64,000 nt of DNA from Haliclona indistincta (Eukaryota > Porifera > Demospongiae > Haplosclerida > Chalinidae), in assembly GCA_964017065.1 (NCBI GenBank), contig OZ024784.1:13869152-13933151 (forward strand). Direction: 5' to 3'. This document shows, piece by piece, positions 20,001-28,660 of this stretch (its first letter is position 1; each line of letters opens with the position of its first letter). Made by a program: the position numbers and the translations under genes. The notes beneath the pieces are model-generated. The model was not told the DNA's origin. It did no database searches and saw only the letters and a program-made list of their open reading frames with translations.

Positions 20001-22935
20001 TGGAGTAGTGATCACCGAGAACATGGCGCAGCTTGAAGTTAAAATGTGGTGAAAAGAAATAAGACTCAATGGTCCCAGGTGGGAGCTGCGTTTCACCAGG
20101 CTGGATTTGTGTTAAAAAGTGCAGAGCAAATCTGACTCCATCGGGAAGTTTGATAATAAGCAAACATTCATTGTGATGCTGGAATGCCCTGAGAAGGTGT
20201 TGCCAGTTAAGACTACTGCTGTGAGACTGAAAGTAAAACCGCCACCCACAATGCGGAGAATCAAGAGAAAAATGAGCCAGCATGTCTGGTTCAAGCAGCT
20301 GTGACTTATTTAGGTCATTTGTAACAACAGATCTGGGAATTCCAGCATCAATAGCTTCCTTCTGCTGGTTTACTGTAAACTCACCAAAGTTAATATAACT
20401 GCAGATTTCCTGCAGTTTGACTAGCTTATCTTCTTCAGTATAGTCTTGACCAGAACACCAGTGTTGGACAAACTGAAAGTACTGATATTCAGACATACTT
20501 AGTTCTTTATCCGAAACAGTACTCCAGACAAAGTCTTCACTGACTTCAGAGCAATCTGTCAAGTTAGTAACGACTTTCTGCCTCATCTCTTTCTGCTTCT
20601 CCTCCGCCATTGTTTCCATCTTTTTCCAGACTGACTTATATTGCTGGGGGCTAATTTGACTTGGGTTTAGGTTAGGTGGCACTTTAGTAATGTCACCAGT
20701 TTTGGCAGCATCAACACTTCGAGCAAACAACTTTCCAAGTTCTTGGCATTCAAAGCTATCTACTCCCTTTCCTTCAGCCCATAACTTGTAAAACGAGTCA
20801 ATCTGTCCCATATTACTCTTGTAATTGGCAAAATAGTCAATCATGTCTTTTCTGGTTACTTTCGAAAGAGGCTCATTTTCTATTGAAGGGTACTCATAAG
20901 GTTCACACAGTTGCGGCACAAGAAGGTCTTTATCCCAAGTAACAAAATACTGGTCACCATCCAAATCCGAGCCAGCAATTTCGGCAGGGTGCGGTCTCTC
21001 GCCTTGAACTGGAAATACAATGCAATCAACAAGATGCTCTAGTTTGTATGTACGACTGTCAGATACAGCAGTCAACAAGCGCACGTCACCCAGCAAGTAG
21101 CATGGATTCTTTCCAACAGTCACTTTACCTTGAATAGTTCGTGGCTTTCCACCATCAGTAATACGAACAAAGCACTCACCATACTGGAGTACACCAAAAG
21201 GATCACAGACACCAAAGACAGTGCGAGAATCAAGTACAGGAATGCTTAGCTTTGACATCTTCTCAATAAATTTACTCTGTAATCTGTGTAGCACTTTTTG
21301 AATGTCCTTATCAGCTTTTAGTGCTTCTGGGGTACATCTCTGTGCTACTTTGGCAGCCAACCTCTGCTGATTATCAAGACGGAGCATTTGAATAGCCACA
21401 ACAGGATCATCTTTCATTATGGATACTTGCTTAAGATAATCTTTCTGCTTCTTCAGAAAAACATCGTCTTTTATCCCGAGAGCAGAAAACAACATGATAA
21501 ACTGCTTGTTGAGGTGACCATATGTATACGGGCGTGAGTATTCACACAACCAAACCTGTCTAAATGGTATTGTTCCTGGATTGAATTTCTTCATGGACTT
21601 TCGAATCATCAAGCAGTCAGGTTTCACATCTGGATGCCCATCCCTCACAACAATACCCTTGTAGCCTTGATAACGAATCTGGAACACTGTAGGCAAATAC
21701 CCTTCTAACTCTTCAGAAATTCGAGGTAAAGCACCTTGTAGAACTTTGTTTGCTAGTTCTGTACCAATGGCTCCACAACCATCAGTAAAATTATGCTTGC
21801 CTTTTTCTATATCTTCAACTAAAGGTGAGGCTTTTTCGTCTGAAACCTCTATACCTGAAGGCCAGGCTGCAGAAAACAACAGTCCGATCCGCTTTAACTG
21901 CTTTGAAACTGACCTTATAGAACCGAAATCACCACACTCTCCTAATACCTCATTTAAATCATCTATAGAACCACAGAGCATATAACACTTTCGTTCCTTT
22001 AATCCACTTGAGCTACAGCCAAGAAAATTATATTTTCTGCCTCTAACAGTCAACCCATTCAAAAGAACTTCATTTGGTGCCATTTTCTGGTGAAAACTAA
22101 CTAAAAGCAACTTTTGCTTACCATAGCGATCCACCATTCGATTGCACTGGCCTCTTGAGAATGGCTGAGACAGACGTATAATAATTTGCTTCTCAGATAA
22201 TATTTCAATTGACTGTAACAAGGTGTTCTGCTGGTTTGCTACCTTACTAGTTATAAAAAAAGGTATATTACAACGAAATACCTTATCATGAAGGGTAAGG
22301 TCGCCTTTGACAGCTTTCTCCAATGATTCCAATCTTTGAAGACGGCCAGACTCTGTGATCCGCACAAAAGGAATGCGATACTCATTCAGCAAACAGCAGA
22401 GTTTATCAGTGAACTGTTCTTGTTCTTCATTGGAAGCTACTAGACGAACACCATCATCTTTTGGCTCAACAGGTAACGGGGAAAGCACCACAACCAAATA
22501 GTTCTGGTTGTCACGATAACGACTGATAGCAGATCTAGCGATTTGACTGTTTTCTAAGCTAGTAGCCATATCTTTGCTAAGTTTCTGTCGAGCATAGACA
22601 AGGGGGTCCGGACCTCTGTCAGAAATGAATGGATTTTCGCCTAACTCTGCTTCTCGACGACTCTGCTCCTCTAAGATAAGTCGTTGTAGTTCAGCAAAGA
22701 GTGCCTTGTCAGTAGCAAGAGATTGCTTCAAGCATTGCTGCGTGATGGGAGGTGAATGGTTCTTCATTACCTCACGAGCGACCTCTTCAATGTGACGATA
22801 TGTCCTGTGTCTATGACACCATTCTGTAGCTAAGGTAGTCTTGCCGACTGAGCTTGCACCACAAAGCAGTATATTCGGCAGTATCCTTGCCATTTTGTCT
22901 GGGGCGGGGCTATAATTCGAGGTTGATTTTTGCAA
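17029..22935 (-). CDS. P-loop NTPase + cellular RdRP + SF1 helicase fusion
   Basis: One uninterrupted ORF of 1968 residues (Met15 is an alternative start). Residues about 18-210 form a kinase-like P-loop NTPase with GASSVGKT at 26-33. Residues about 250-900 match cellular (RNAi-type) RNA-dependent RNA polymerase: GYKGIVVRDG, LNKQFIMLFSALGI, DPFGVLQYGECFV, NPCYLLGDVR, and the catalytic DLDGD at 657-661 with all three Asp present. The linker has a 10-residue charged repeat near 1009-1033 and an acidic run near 1105. Residues about 1480-1930 are an SF1 helicase of the UPF1/SDE3/MOV10 class: GPPGTGKT 1520-1527, VVDEATQ with Asp1655-Glu1656, GDPLQLPPT, EEQHRMHP, DGFQGREKD, NVLLTRAKRG. A His/Gln/Lys-rich tail ends the protein. 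Synthesis of RNA from an RNA template, with unwinding of the product, is inferred. No introns or breaks. Confidence 0.93.
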   Translation of the reverse strand: MQKSTSNYSPAPDKMARILPNILLCGASSVGKTTLATEWCHRHRTYRHIEEVAREVMKNHSPPITQQCLKQSLATDKALFAELQRLILEEQSRREAELGENPFISDRGPDPLVYARQKLSKDMATSLENSQIARSAISRYRDNQNYLVVVLSPLPVEPKDDGVRLVASNEEQEQFTDKLCCLLNEYRIPFVRITESGRLQRLESLEKAVKGDLTLHDKVFRCNIPFFITSKVANQQNTLLQSIEILSEKQIIIRLSQPFSRGQCNRMVDRYGKQKLLLVSFHQKMAPNEVLLNGLTVRGRKYNFLGCSSSGLKERKCYMLCGSIDDLNEVLGECGDFGSIRSVSKQLKRIGLLFSAAWPSGIEVSDEKASPLVEDIEKGKHNFTDGCGAIGTELANKVLQGALPRISEELEGYLPTVFQIRYQGYKGIVVRDGHPDVKPDCLMIRKSMKKFNPGTIPFRQVWLCEYSRPYTYGHLNKQFIMLFSALGIKDDVFLKKQKDYLKQVSIMKDDPVVAIQMLRLDNQQRLAAKVAQRCTPEALKADKDIQKVLHRLQSKFIEKMSKLSIPVLDSRTVFGVCDPFGVLQYGECFVRITDGGKPRTIQGKVTVGKNPCYLLGDVRLLTAVSDSRTYKLEHLVDCIVFPVQGERPHPAEIAGSDLDGDQYFVTWDKDLLVPQLCEPYEYPSIENEPLSKVTRKDMIDYFANYKSNMGQIDSFYKLWAEGKGVDSFECQELGKLFARSVDAAKTGDITKVPPNLNPSQISPQQYKSVWKKMETMAEEKQKEMRQKVVTNLTDCSEVSEDFVWSTVSDKELSMSEYQYFQFVQHWCSGQDYTEEDKLVKLQEICSYINFGEFTVNQQKEAIDAGIPRSVVTNDLNKSQLLEPDMLAHFSLDSPHCGWRFYFQSHSSSLNWQHLLRAFQHHNECLLIIKLPDGVRFALHFLTQIQPGETQLPPGTIESYFFSPHFNFKLRHVLGDHYSILLDPTPNEEILQLYRNSAKSNSFLWLAARKIVREKEVVREIVREKEVAREIVRKKEVYDRISIDINSFKRNSSHPRINKENFLSVEVFVRNYSHEPAFLDILVADQPEFVVSVPAISPDETEDPPSDDEEEDDDGGAQICDVTDLDAAIAFLHEAAVKGQLHHFLAAFRTILSIRPACQKELCESSIDILLKTLVFKYSSKFSVFTDFVELLQLIIVSYNQQGYLNHPYPCLLVLSRLSQLHCTALVEQMVSLLLPCLCLSNVSDYLDILHQWQLWFFLPFGVANSTAIRLYDLSRSLFDTEELKLEKQPDNIRYSCLFSNLLLRNFLSEVCFESGTKLVYPVTDTDITLNKLKVYDYKSPHDHQIKDLESRTEDKMQDNVWKAGFNRPQGIQSNNFTCGSYVAISMMIPNSSKGVKCVCVALGKISNVSRHPANIVVEIQGVPHCLRKSALLCKGHWQLRLVGNVTAFNRAAKALRLFKAKPTELTSLVSSTYLYPTALPKTINQIQPSDTLPFTSGFFNSSQQQAITASLSQRLTLIHGPPGTGKTRVACEIIRCMCQSRSAPVQRSAEKNRVLAVAETNMAVDNLTRCLLQLNLRVVRIGNVEQVSADIRHVTLEQQIERDRIEDMKPKRKSPYHSKRDAKCILNFAEVVTATCTGAGDSVLEGMKFPFVVVDEATQAIEPITLIPIMHHCQQLTLIGDPLQLPPTLPNLGKFATDDDVNQLSVTLFHRLQQQNFPSTFLEEQHRMHPEIARFSSDAFYNSKLKSGASVHDRAPLELACFQEGKPLLFITTSCNEHRVGSSIKNQKESEIAAEVARYLLNNQVCAQEMAILTPYNGQVRCIYEKVSRISNHIEVCTIDGFQGREKDVIIFSTVRCNADGNLGFTDDSNRMNVLLTRAKRGLIGIGCKKTLSQSQLWRKWLQHVPVYTIEDFRHLTAPKVKQKHQKSGHNQSEQRPRQHHHARQREESQHTAHSSSKPSRFHQHKRT

Positions 22936-22975
22936 AATAATTATTTCTAGTGGAAAACATTTACATTGGATTTTT

Positions 22976-22982
22976 TTTTATA
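22976..22982 (-). promoter_or_regulatory. Candidate TATA box of the RdRP fusion gene
   Basis: TATAAAA on the minus strand, about 40 bp upstream of the start codon. The position is plausible for a very short 5' UTR, but the sequence is AT-rich and the match may be chance. Confidence 0.3.
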
Positions 22983-23068
22983 AAACATCATCTCATATAC
23001 ATCTCTAATCAGCATAAACGTGTCACTCACTACAGCAACTACTACAAATAGTCTACTGATTGTTATTA

Positions 23069-23986
23069 TTAGGAGCGTCGCACTTTCATTTCAGAGAACT
23101 TGATTGCATAGCATCCTCTTGTGAATGTCTGCCAGGTCATGTATTTGTATCCAGAGCGACGCCTCCCAGCAAACAGTCCATTAAGGTTAGACTTAGCACA
23201 ACTTCTGTACCACCAACCTCCCTTATCACGACTAGCACAGTTTCGTCTCCAAGCATCATTATCATTGTCAATAGTTGAAAACTTCATTCCATTGTGGTAC
23301 GAGAGGCCATCTCCTGCACTTCCACTGTATCCAGAAACAGAAAGAGAGTATTTTGTTGCAGTACTTCCTACGTTGAAACTGCTGAATTTAGCATATGCTC
23401 TGCGTCCATTGTACTCTCCAACATCCACACGAAGTGTGTTACTTGAGGAAGCTGTCAGTCGATAGATCTTTTCTAACCCTAGCCAATGTTCTCCATTAAG
23501 ATTACCAAAACCTTTTACATAGTCATCCCATTTGCGATAAAAATTTTCTGAACCATCCCGCCTACGCTGTATCACCGTCCATCCACCGTTATCTGTTACC
23601 ATGTTGCAGTATACTTGAAATGGTTTTCCATTGTCAGGGTTGACTGTGTAGATGCCATTTTTTCGGTTTCCAGTTTCATATAAGTCTTTGCAATCCTTAG
23701 CAACAGCTGCTGTATAAAAATCATAGTTAATATTTATTTTATTTCGCATGATAGTTAACTTACGGGGAGGTGTGGGTATATTCGAAGTAGGTGTAGGCTT
23801 CTTGCAGTTTTTGTTAGCTGTGATTAGCAGAGATTTGCAAAGTGACAGTTGCTTTTTCAAACAGTTGATTTCCAATTTCACAAACGCCGCAAAAGGTGAA
23901 CTTTTCACACTGGCACTTATCTGTGACTCTTTAGCTGCTGATGCTGCTGCTACAGCAACAATGAGCAGAAGAATAGTTCTCTTCAT
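23069..23986 (-). CDS. Secreted fibrinogen-related protein 1
   Basis: Two exons, 23764..23986 and 23069..23709, joined at a phase-1 intron (CCCC|GTAAGT ... TATACAG), about 287 residues. Met at 23986 starts a signal peptide (RTILLLIVAVAAASA). A short N-terminal linker with cysteines follows and then a full fibrinogen C-terminal domain: DCKDLYETG, NGGWTVIQRRRDGS, WLGLEKIYRLT, the calcium loop DNDND, KGGWWYRSC, and KFSEMKVRR. Such proteins are soluble lectins that bind acetylated sugars and act in recognition or adhesion. That role is inferred. It is the most divergent of the three intact copies in this cluster. The intron can be read through in frame, so an unspliced ORF also exists. Confidence 0.9.
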   Translation of the reverse strand: MKRTILLLIVAVAAASAAKESQISASVKSSPFAAFVKLEINCLKKQLSLCKSLLITANKNCKKPTPTSNIPTPPRKLTIMRNKININYDFYTAAVAKDCKDLYETGNRKNGIYTVNPDNGKPFQVYCNMVTDNGGWTVIQRRRDGSENFYRKWDDYVKGFGNLNGEHWLGLEKIYRLTASSSNTLRVDVGEYNGRRAYAKFSSFNVGSTATKYSLSVSGYSGSAGDGLSYHNGMKFSTIDNDNDAWRRNCASRDKGGWWYRSCAKSNLNGLFAGRRRSGYKYMTWQTFTRGCYAIKFSEMKVRRS

Positions 23987-24339
23987 GTTCTTTGTTACTG
24001 ATGAACACAATGTGGATCTTGCTTCTTTATATTATAGATTTGATCAATGTAGAAACAATAATGGATTTATCAATCTTAAGCAGTATTCACATCAAATGCT
24101 TGTTGTATGCATAAAACATGTTCATGATGAGAGGAAATATGTTCAACAACAGTTTCCTTGCAATGAATTGTTTCACTTTCAGTGGGTGATGAGAATGATC
24201 ACAACAAACCTCATACATGCAAAACCAGTAAAGAAAGTAGTCTATTCTCGATGACATTTCAATTATTGAGTTAAGGTATGCTGCTCTTTTGAACTAGTCT
24301 ACACATAATAGAATGAGATCTGCAAGTAGTTTTGACCAA

Positions 24340-24698
24340 GCTATCTCGTCTTTGTTGCATCACAGTCCATCCTCTTCCATCAACCTGTGTGTCACAGTAA
24401 GCCGAGAATAGTCCATTACCATCAGGATTGAGATGGTAAATGCCACTTTCACGTTTTTCATTTTCATAAGCATCTTGAATACAGCTGTAATAAAGAGAAT
24501 GAGAAAGGTAATGGTAATCATTATTATATGTTGATAGTACTGCTTACATGTAGGGCAACCCCCTGTTGCAGAAATCACACGTTTCCAGCTGCTTGTTCCA
24601 ATTTTTGAATCATCATACATGTATCTGGTTTTAGCAGACTGAGAAATACTGGCTTCAGAGGAGATCGACAGTGACAACATCAGAACGAGGAGCTTCAT
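24340..24698 (-). pseudogene. Broken fibrinogen-related gene (unit A)
   Basis: The signal peptide and start (MKLLVLMLSLSISSEA) and the first part of the fibrinogen domain (YENEKRESGIYHLNPDGNG, then VDGRGWTVMQQRRD) are present. A 10-nt deletion directly after the intron acceptor removes the first domain cysteine and shifts the frame. The domain stops after about 50 residues, so the lectin fold cannot form. It is the partner of the copy at 27824..28184. Confidence 0.8.
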
Positions 24699-25208
24699 CT
24701 CTAGCTAGCAGTGAGTGATGTTTTTCATTAAATTTTAATTTAGTAGTTTAACCATACTAATAAGTAACATACCAATAAACATCAGTTAGCTTTGTCTATT
24801 GATCACCTAAATTTAAAATCGTGCATCCAAATTTCTGTGAGGTATTTTTTGCATCAAATTGTTTATTAATACATGGAAGAGTCTGCAATCATATGTGAAG
24901 AGTGTCACACTGCTGTGTGATGAAATATTTATCTACATAGTCCACTACTAATGTTGTTCTAACTGGATGAGTAACTGCTGTTATGTGATGATTTGTACAT
25001 GTAGTAGCTCTCATGACCAAATTTATGATCGAGCATGGTGATGGTTGTGGGTTGGATATCATACATGCAGTTTTTATGGCAAATGCAATGAAAACATCAA
25101 GTTAAATTCTACAAACAATATTTTGTCCACAAAAGAGTAAAGGGATGCTAACTACTGCTTCTATAGTTACACACAGTTTATCAGCTTTCAGCTTTGAGTC
25201 ATGATCGA
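24699..25208. other. Intergenic spacer inside unit A
   Basis: About 510 bp of AT-rich spacer between the broken and intact fibrinogen genes. It is nearly the same as 28185..28660. I see no gene. Confidence 0.6.
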
Positions 25209-26108
25209 TCAACGTCGACGGACCTTCATGTCAGCACTCTTGAGAGAGTACCAAGTATCAAAGTGATACCAAGCACAATTATGAGGACTTGACACGCGTC
25301 TACCGGCATATATTCCATTCAGGTTGCTATGGACACAGTTATTGTACCACCAGCCACCACGATGGCCAACAGCACAGCTACCACCATTTCGATCATTGTC
25401 TTTATCTTTTGTTGAGAATTTCATTCCGTTGGAATGCTGAAGAGAGTTGCCTGCATTTCCACTGTAGGTACCAGTAGTGAGTGTGTAGGACGTGGTAGAG
25501 CCCCCAACCTTGAATGGGTTATACCGAGCATATCGGTGACCCTTGGTATATCCCGTCACATCCACTCGCAAAACACTGGCAACTTTAGTCAGTCGATGTA
25601 TCTTTTCCAGTCCCAGCCAGTTTTCTCCATTGAGATTACCAAAACCCATCACATAGTCTTTCCAGTTTCGGTAAAAGTTGACTGAGCCATCTCGTCTTCG
25701 TTGTATCACAGTCCATCCTCCTCCATCAACCTGCATGTCACAGTAAGCTGAGAATAGTCCATTACCATCAGGATTGATTTGGTAGATGCCACTTTCACGT
25801 TTTCCATTTTCATAAGCATCTTTACAATCCTTGAATACAGCTGTATAAAGAGAATGAGAAAGGTAATGATAATCAGTATTATGTTGAAAATACTGCTTAC
25901 ATGTAGGACAAGCCTGTGTTGCAGAAGTCAGCAATTTTTCGCAGGTTTCCAGCTGGTTGTTCATACACCTAATCTTCAATTTCATGAGAGTGACAAGGGC
26001 TGAATGACTATTTCTGGTATTAGCAGATATACTGGCTCCAGAGTCGAGTTCTGTTGTCTGAGCAGTAGTGATGGCGACAACAGCAGCAAACAAAATGAGG
26101 AGCTTCAT
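25209..26108 (-). CDS. Secreted fibrinogen-related protein 2 (unit A)
   Basis: Two exons, 25901..26108 and 25209..25840, joined at a phase-1 intron of 60 bp (CCTACAT|GTAAGC ... TATACAG|CTG), about 279 residues. The signal peptide begins MKLLILFAAVVAITTAQ. The fibrinogen domain is complete: DCKDAYENGKRESGIY, DGGGWTVIQRRRDGS, NWLGLEKIHRLT, calcium loop DKDND, RGGWWYNNC, and a C-terminal KSADMKVRR. Exon lengths are identical to those of copy 3 (28661..29560). Differences between them cluster in the C-terminal quarter near the expected ligand pocket (for example VGHRGGWWYNNCVH against VSYRGGWWYNSCAH), which could mean different ligands. A soluble lectin role is inferred from the family. Confidence 0.92.
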   Translation of the reverse strand: MKLLILFAAVVAITTAQTTELDSGASISANTRNSHSALVTLMKLKIRCMNNQLETCEKLLTSATQACPTCKQYFQHNTDYHYLSHSLYTAVFKDCKDAYENGKRESGIYQINPDGNGLFSAYCDMQVDGGGWTVIQRRRDGSVNFYRNWKDYVMGFGNLNGENWLGLEKIHRLTKVASVLRVDVTGYTKGHRYARYNPFKVGGSTTSYTLTTGTYSGNAGNSLQHSNGMKFSTKDKDNDRNGGSCAVGHRGGWWYNNCVHSNLNGIYAGRRVSSPHNCAWYHFDTWYSLKSADMKVRRR

Positions 26109-26281
26109 CTTGAGACAAGTCTGCAATAAGATGCTAGCAGCGAGTTCAGTGTGTACTCTTTTATACTGAACTTCATAAAATGTGAACATGTTCAAGTTGC
26201 TTATCCAAGTCAACATTAAGTGCTAACATATCACCATCGACTGTTTGTTTAAAAGATTGACATTCCGCAATAATCAAACAC

Positions 26282-26397
26282 CAGTGGTGGATCTACAGGA
26301 GGGCGCGGGAGGGCAAGGCCCTCCCTGGAATCTTGTTTGCTACTCCAAATCTTGTCCGAATCTTGTCCCCTACTTGCTTACTTTAGGTCGGCCACTG
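26282..26397. mobile_element. 116-bp hAT-like MITE, 8-bp target duplication
   Basis: The ends are CAGTGGTGGATC and (reverse complement of the right end) CAGTGGCCGACC. TCAAACAC flanks both sides (26274..26281 and 26398..26405). The matching place in unit B, at about 29740, is an empty site with one TCAAACAC, which confirms the insertion. There is no coding capacity. Confidence 0.85.
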
Positions 26398-26492
26398 TCA
26401 AACACCAGAAATCGACACTTAAAAATTTTCTCAACTATTTTGTATACACATATCAAATTAAAGCTGTCAAGATGAGTTTTACATTAAGAGTC

Positions 26493-26984
26493 CTAGGCAT
26501 GTATTGTCGCTGTGTCTTGTTTCATAGATGAGTCATCAGTGTCAGTTTCTTCACCAGCCATGTTGGCCAGTCTATACACAGATTCTCCGTGTTGCTTCAG
26601 TGTGAGTGAGTCTGATCTAGAAAGTTTTACTTTGGCATTGGCATCTGCTAACTCATACGAATAAAGAAACTTCAAGAACACCAATGTGTATTTACTAACA
26701 TCAGTGAGTGTCACTACACCAACAAGCTTTCCTAAACTGGTGACATATAAGCACATGAGAGGGATAGTAGAGAGAACATACCTGCAATAAGTAAGTAAGT
26801 AATCCATAAAAATACTTTTTTATAGTGAACCACCTTATAAAAGGACGTCATCTCAGCTAGTTGGAATGGTGAAGGATCAATCAAGTGACTGGAAAACTGT
26901 ATACTCCCGATGATAGCAAGCAAGTGATCTTCCAACTGGACTAGTGCCTGCAGAACACACACACACACACACGCACGCACACGC

Positions 26985-27022
<38 letters not shown>

Positions 27023-27300
27023 ACACACACACACACACACACACAACTACAGCATCACATCTGATTAGTCCGTTTCAGATTCAATCACCTCAACCAGGTC
27101 CTGTATAAAGATCAACAGTCATATCGTGTACTGTATGTGGTGTGGGTGTGTCACTGACGTGTTCAGCTGCACTGGAAACTTCAGGGTTGAATATTCTGGT
27201 GAAATTGTTTGACACTGATTGAACTGCAGATCAGAAACACAGCAATCATGACCAGGACACCAATAGTCATTACTACTTACATGTAAGTATTAATGACTAC
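26493..27300 (-). pseudogene. Duplicated 3' end of the ClC channel gene (truncated)
   Basis: It matches the last exons and introns of the ClC gene at 29831..30690, including the second CBS-domain segment ([14 protein letters not shown]) and the C-terminal tail ([20 protein letters not shown]). No channel part exists upstream, because the fibrinogen genes intervene. The last exon has lost three codons and the clean CAG acceptor that the intact gene has. Transcription as an alternative 3' end of the channel gene cannot be excluded from sequence. Confidence 0.75.
26948..27045. repeat. CA-rich microsatellite
   Basis: (CA)n with occasional G and T interruptions, inside the duplicated ClC 3' region. 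It gives rise to spurious Cys-Val open frames. Confidence 0.95.
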
Positions 27301-27592
27301 TAATGACTATTAATGACTACTCCTCCACTACTAATGGGCGAGGTGAGTAACTGCATGTACTGTACACAATAGGAAATATGTGTACATTGAGGAAATGTAC
27401 ATAATATTATTATGTGAACATTTCAAGAGGAAATATGTGTACATTGTACACGATGATTGTTGTTGATCATTGTCTTTAACACACCATTGTCTTTGTCACA
27501 AAGACAATGGTGACATGTCATAGTCTTTGTCACATTGTCTTTGTCTTTATCACACCATTTCGATCATTGTCTTTATCACAAATACAATAAAA
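27282..27592. other. Spacer between duplication units, with a perfect hairpin
   Basis: No gene. It has repeats of the 'cattgtctttgtc' type and a perfect 15-bp inverted repeat with a 1-nt loop at 27482..27512. A 24-bp piece identical to the calcium-loop coding region of the fibrinogen genes (ccatttcgatcattgtcttt) lies at 27556..27575, so part of the spacer derives from such a gene. Confidence 0.6.
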
Positions 27593-27823
27593 GCATGTAC
27601 AGAAGAGGAAATAATTTATGTTCAACAACAGTTTCCTTGCAATGAATTGTTTCACTTTCAGTGGGTGATGAGAATGATCACAACAAACCTCATACATGCA
27701 AAACCAGTAAAGAAAGTAGTCTATTCTCGATGACATTTCAATTATTGAGTTAAGGTATGCTGCTCTTTTGAACTAGTCTACACATACTAGAACATATACA
27801 TATAAATACACACATATGTGTTT

Positions 27824-28184
27824 TGACAGAGCCATCTCGTCTTTGTTGTATCACAGTCCATCCTCTTCCATCAACCTGCATGTCACAGTAAGCCGAGAAT
27901 TGTCCATTACCATCAGGATTGATTTGGTAGATGCCACTTTCACGTTTTCCATTTTCATAAGCATCTTTACAATCCTTGAATATAGCTGTATAAAGAGAAT
28001 GAGAAAGGTAATGTTAATCAGTATTATGTTGAAAATACTGCTTACATGTAGGACAAGCCCGTGTTGCAGAAATCAACAAATTTTCAGCTGCTTATTCCAA
28101 ATATTGAATCACCATATCTGGTTTTAGCAGAGATACTGGCTTCAGAGGAGATCGCCAGTGACAACATCAGAACGAGGAGCTTCA
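27824..28184 (-). pseudogene. Broken fibrinogen-related gene (unit B)
   Basis: It starts with MKLLVLMLSLAISSEASIS, then reaches an in-frame stop (AGC AGC TGA) near codon 34, where an intact copy carries a longer linker. The fibrinogen part is open from VFKDCKDAYENG to RRDGSVKT and is then cut off. The 10-nt deletion of the unit A copy is absent here, so the two broken copies decayed separately after sharing the same truncation. Confidence 0.78.
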
Positions 28185-28660
28185 TCTCTAGCTAGCAGTG
28201 AGTGATGTTTTCATTCAATTTTATTATAAGAGTTTTATTACCAATAATTAACATACCAATAAACATCAGTTAGCTTTGTTTAACTAAATCATTGATTACT
28301 TAAATTTAAACTATTTTGTGCATCCAAATCCGTGAGTTGTTTTTGCATCAAATTGTTTATTAATACATGCACGAGTCTACAAAAACACTGCTGGGTGGTG
28401 AAATATTTATCTACATACTCCACTACTAATGTTGTTCTAACTGGATGAATAACTGCTGTTATGTCAAGAAATGCTATCAGCAAATTTATGATCGAGCATG
28501 GTGATGATTGTCGGGTGGATATCATACATGCAGTTTTTATGGCAAATGCAATGAAACATCAAGTTAAATTCTACAAACAATATTTTGTCCACAAAAGAGT
28601 AAAGGGATGCTAACTACTGCTACTATAGTTACACAGCTTTCAGCTTTGAGTCATGATCAA
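28185..28660. other. Intergenic spacer inside unit B
   Basis: AT-rich spacer matching 24699..25208 with small indels. No gene seen. Confidence 0.6.

Larger units (their letters stand above)
24118..27281. repeat. Tandem segmental duplication, unit A
   Basis: About 3.16 kb that matches unit B (27593..30678) in order and orientation. It contains a block starting near tatgttcaacaacagtttcc, a broken fibrinogen gene, an intact fibrinogen gene, and the 3' end of a ClC gene with a CA microsatellite. Unit A also has a 116-bp MITE that unit B lacks. Confidence 0.9.

Noticed and set aside
17029..22935. Integrated RNA-virus polymerase
   Set aside because: The catalytic motif is DLDGD of the cellular double-psi beta-barrel RdRP, with conserved cellular-family blocks around it. 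The GDD palm motif of viral polymerases is not seen.
25841..25900. Extra residues FQHNTDYHYLSHSLY in the fibrinogen-related proteins
   Set aside because: They come from reading through a 60-bp phase-1 intron that has consensus ends in all copies.
26948..27045. Cys-Val-rich secreted peptide
   Set aside because: It is a translation of the CA microsatellite.
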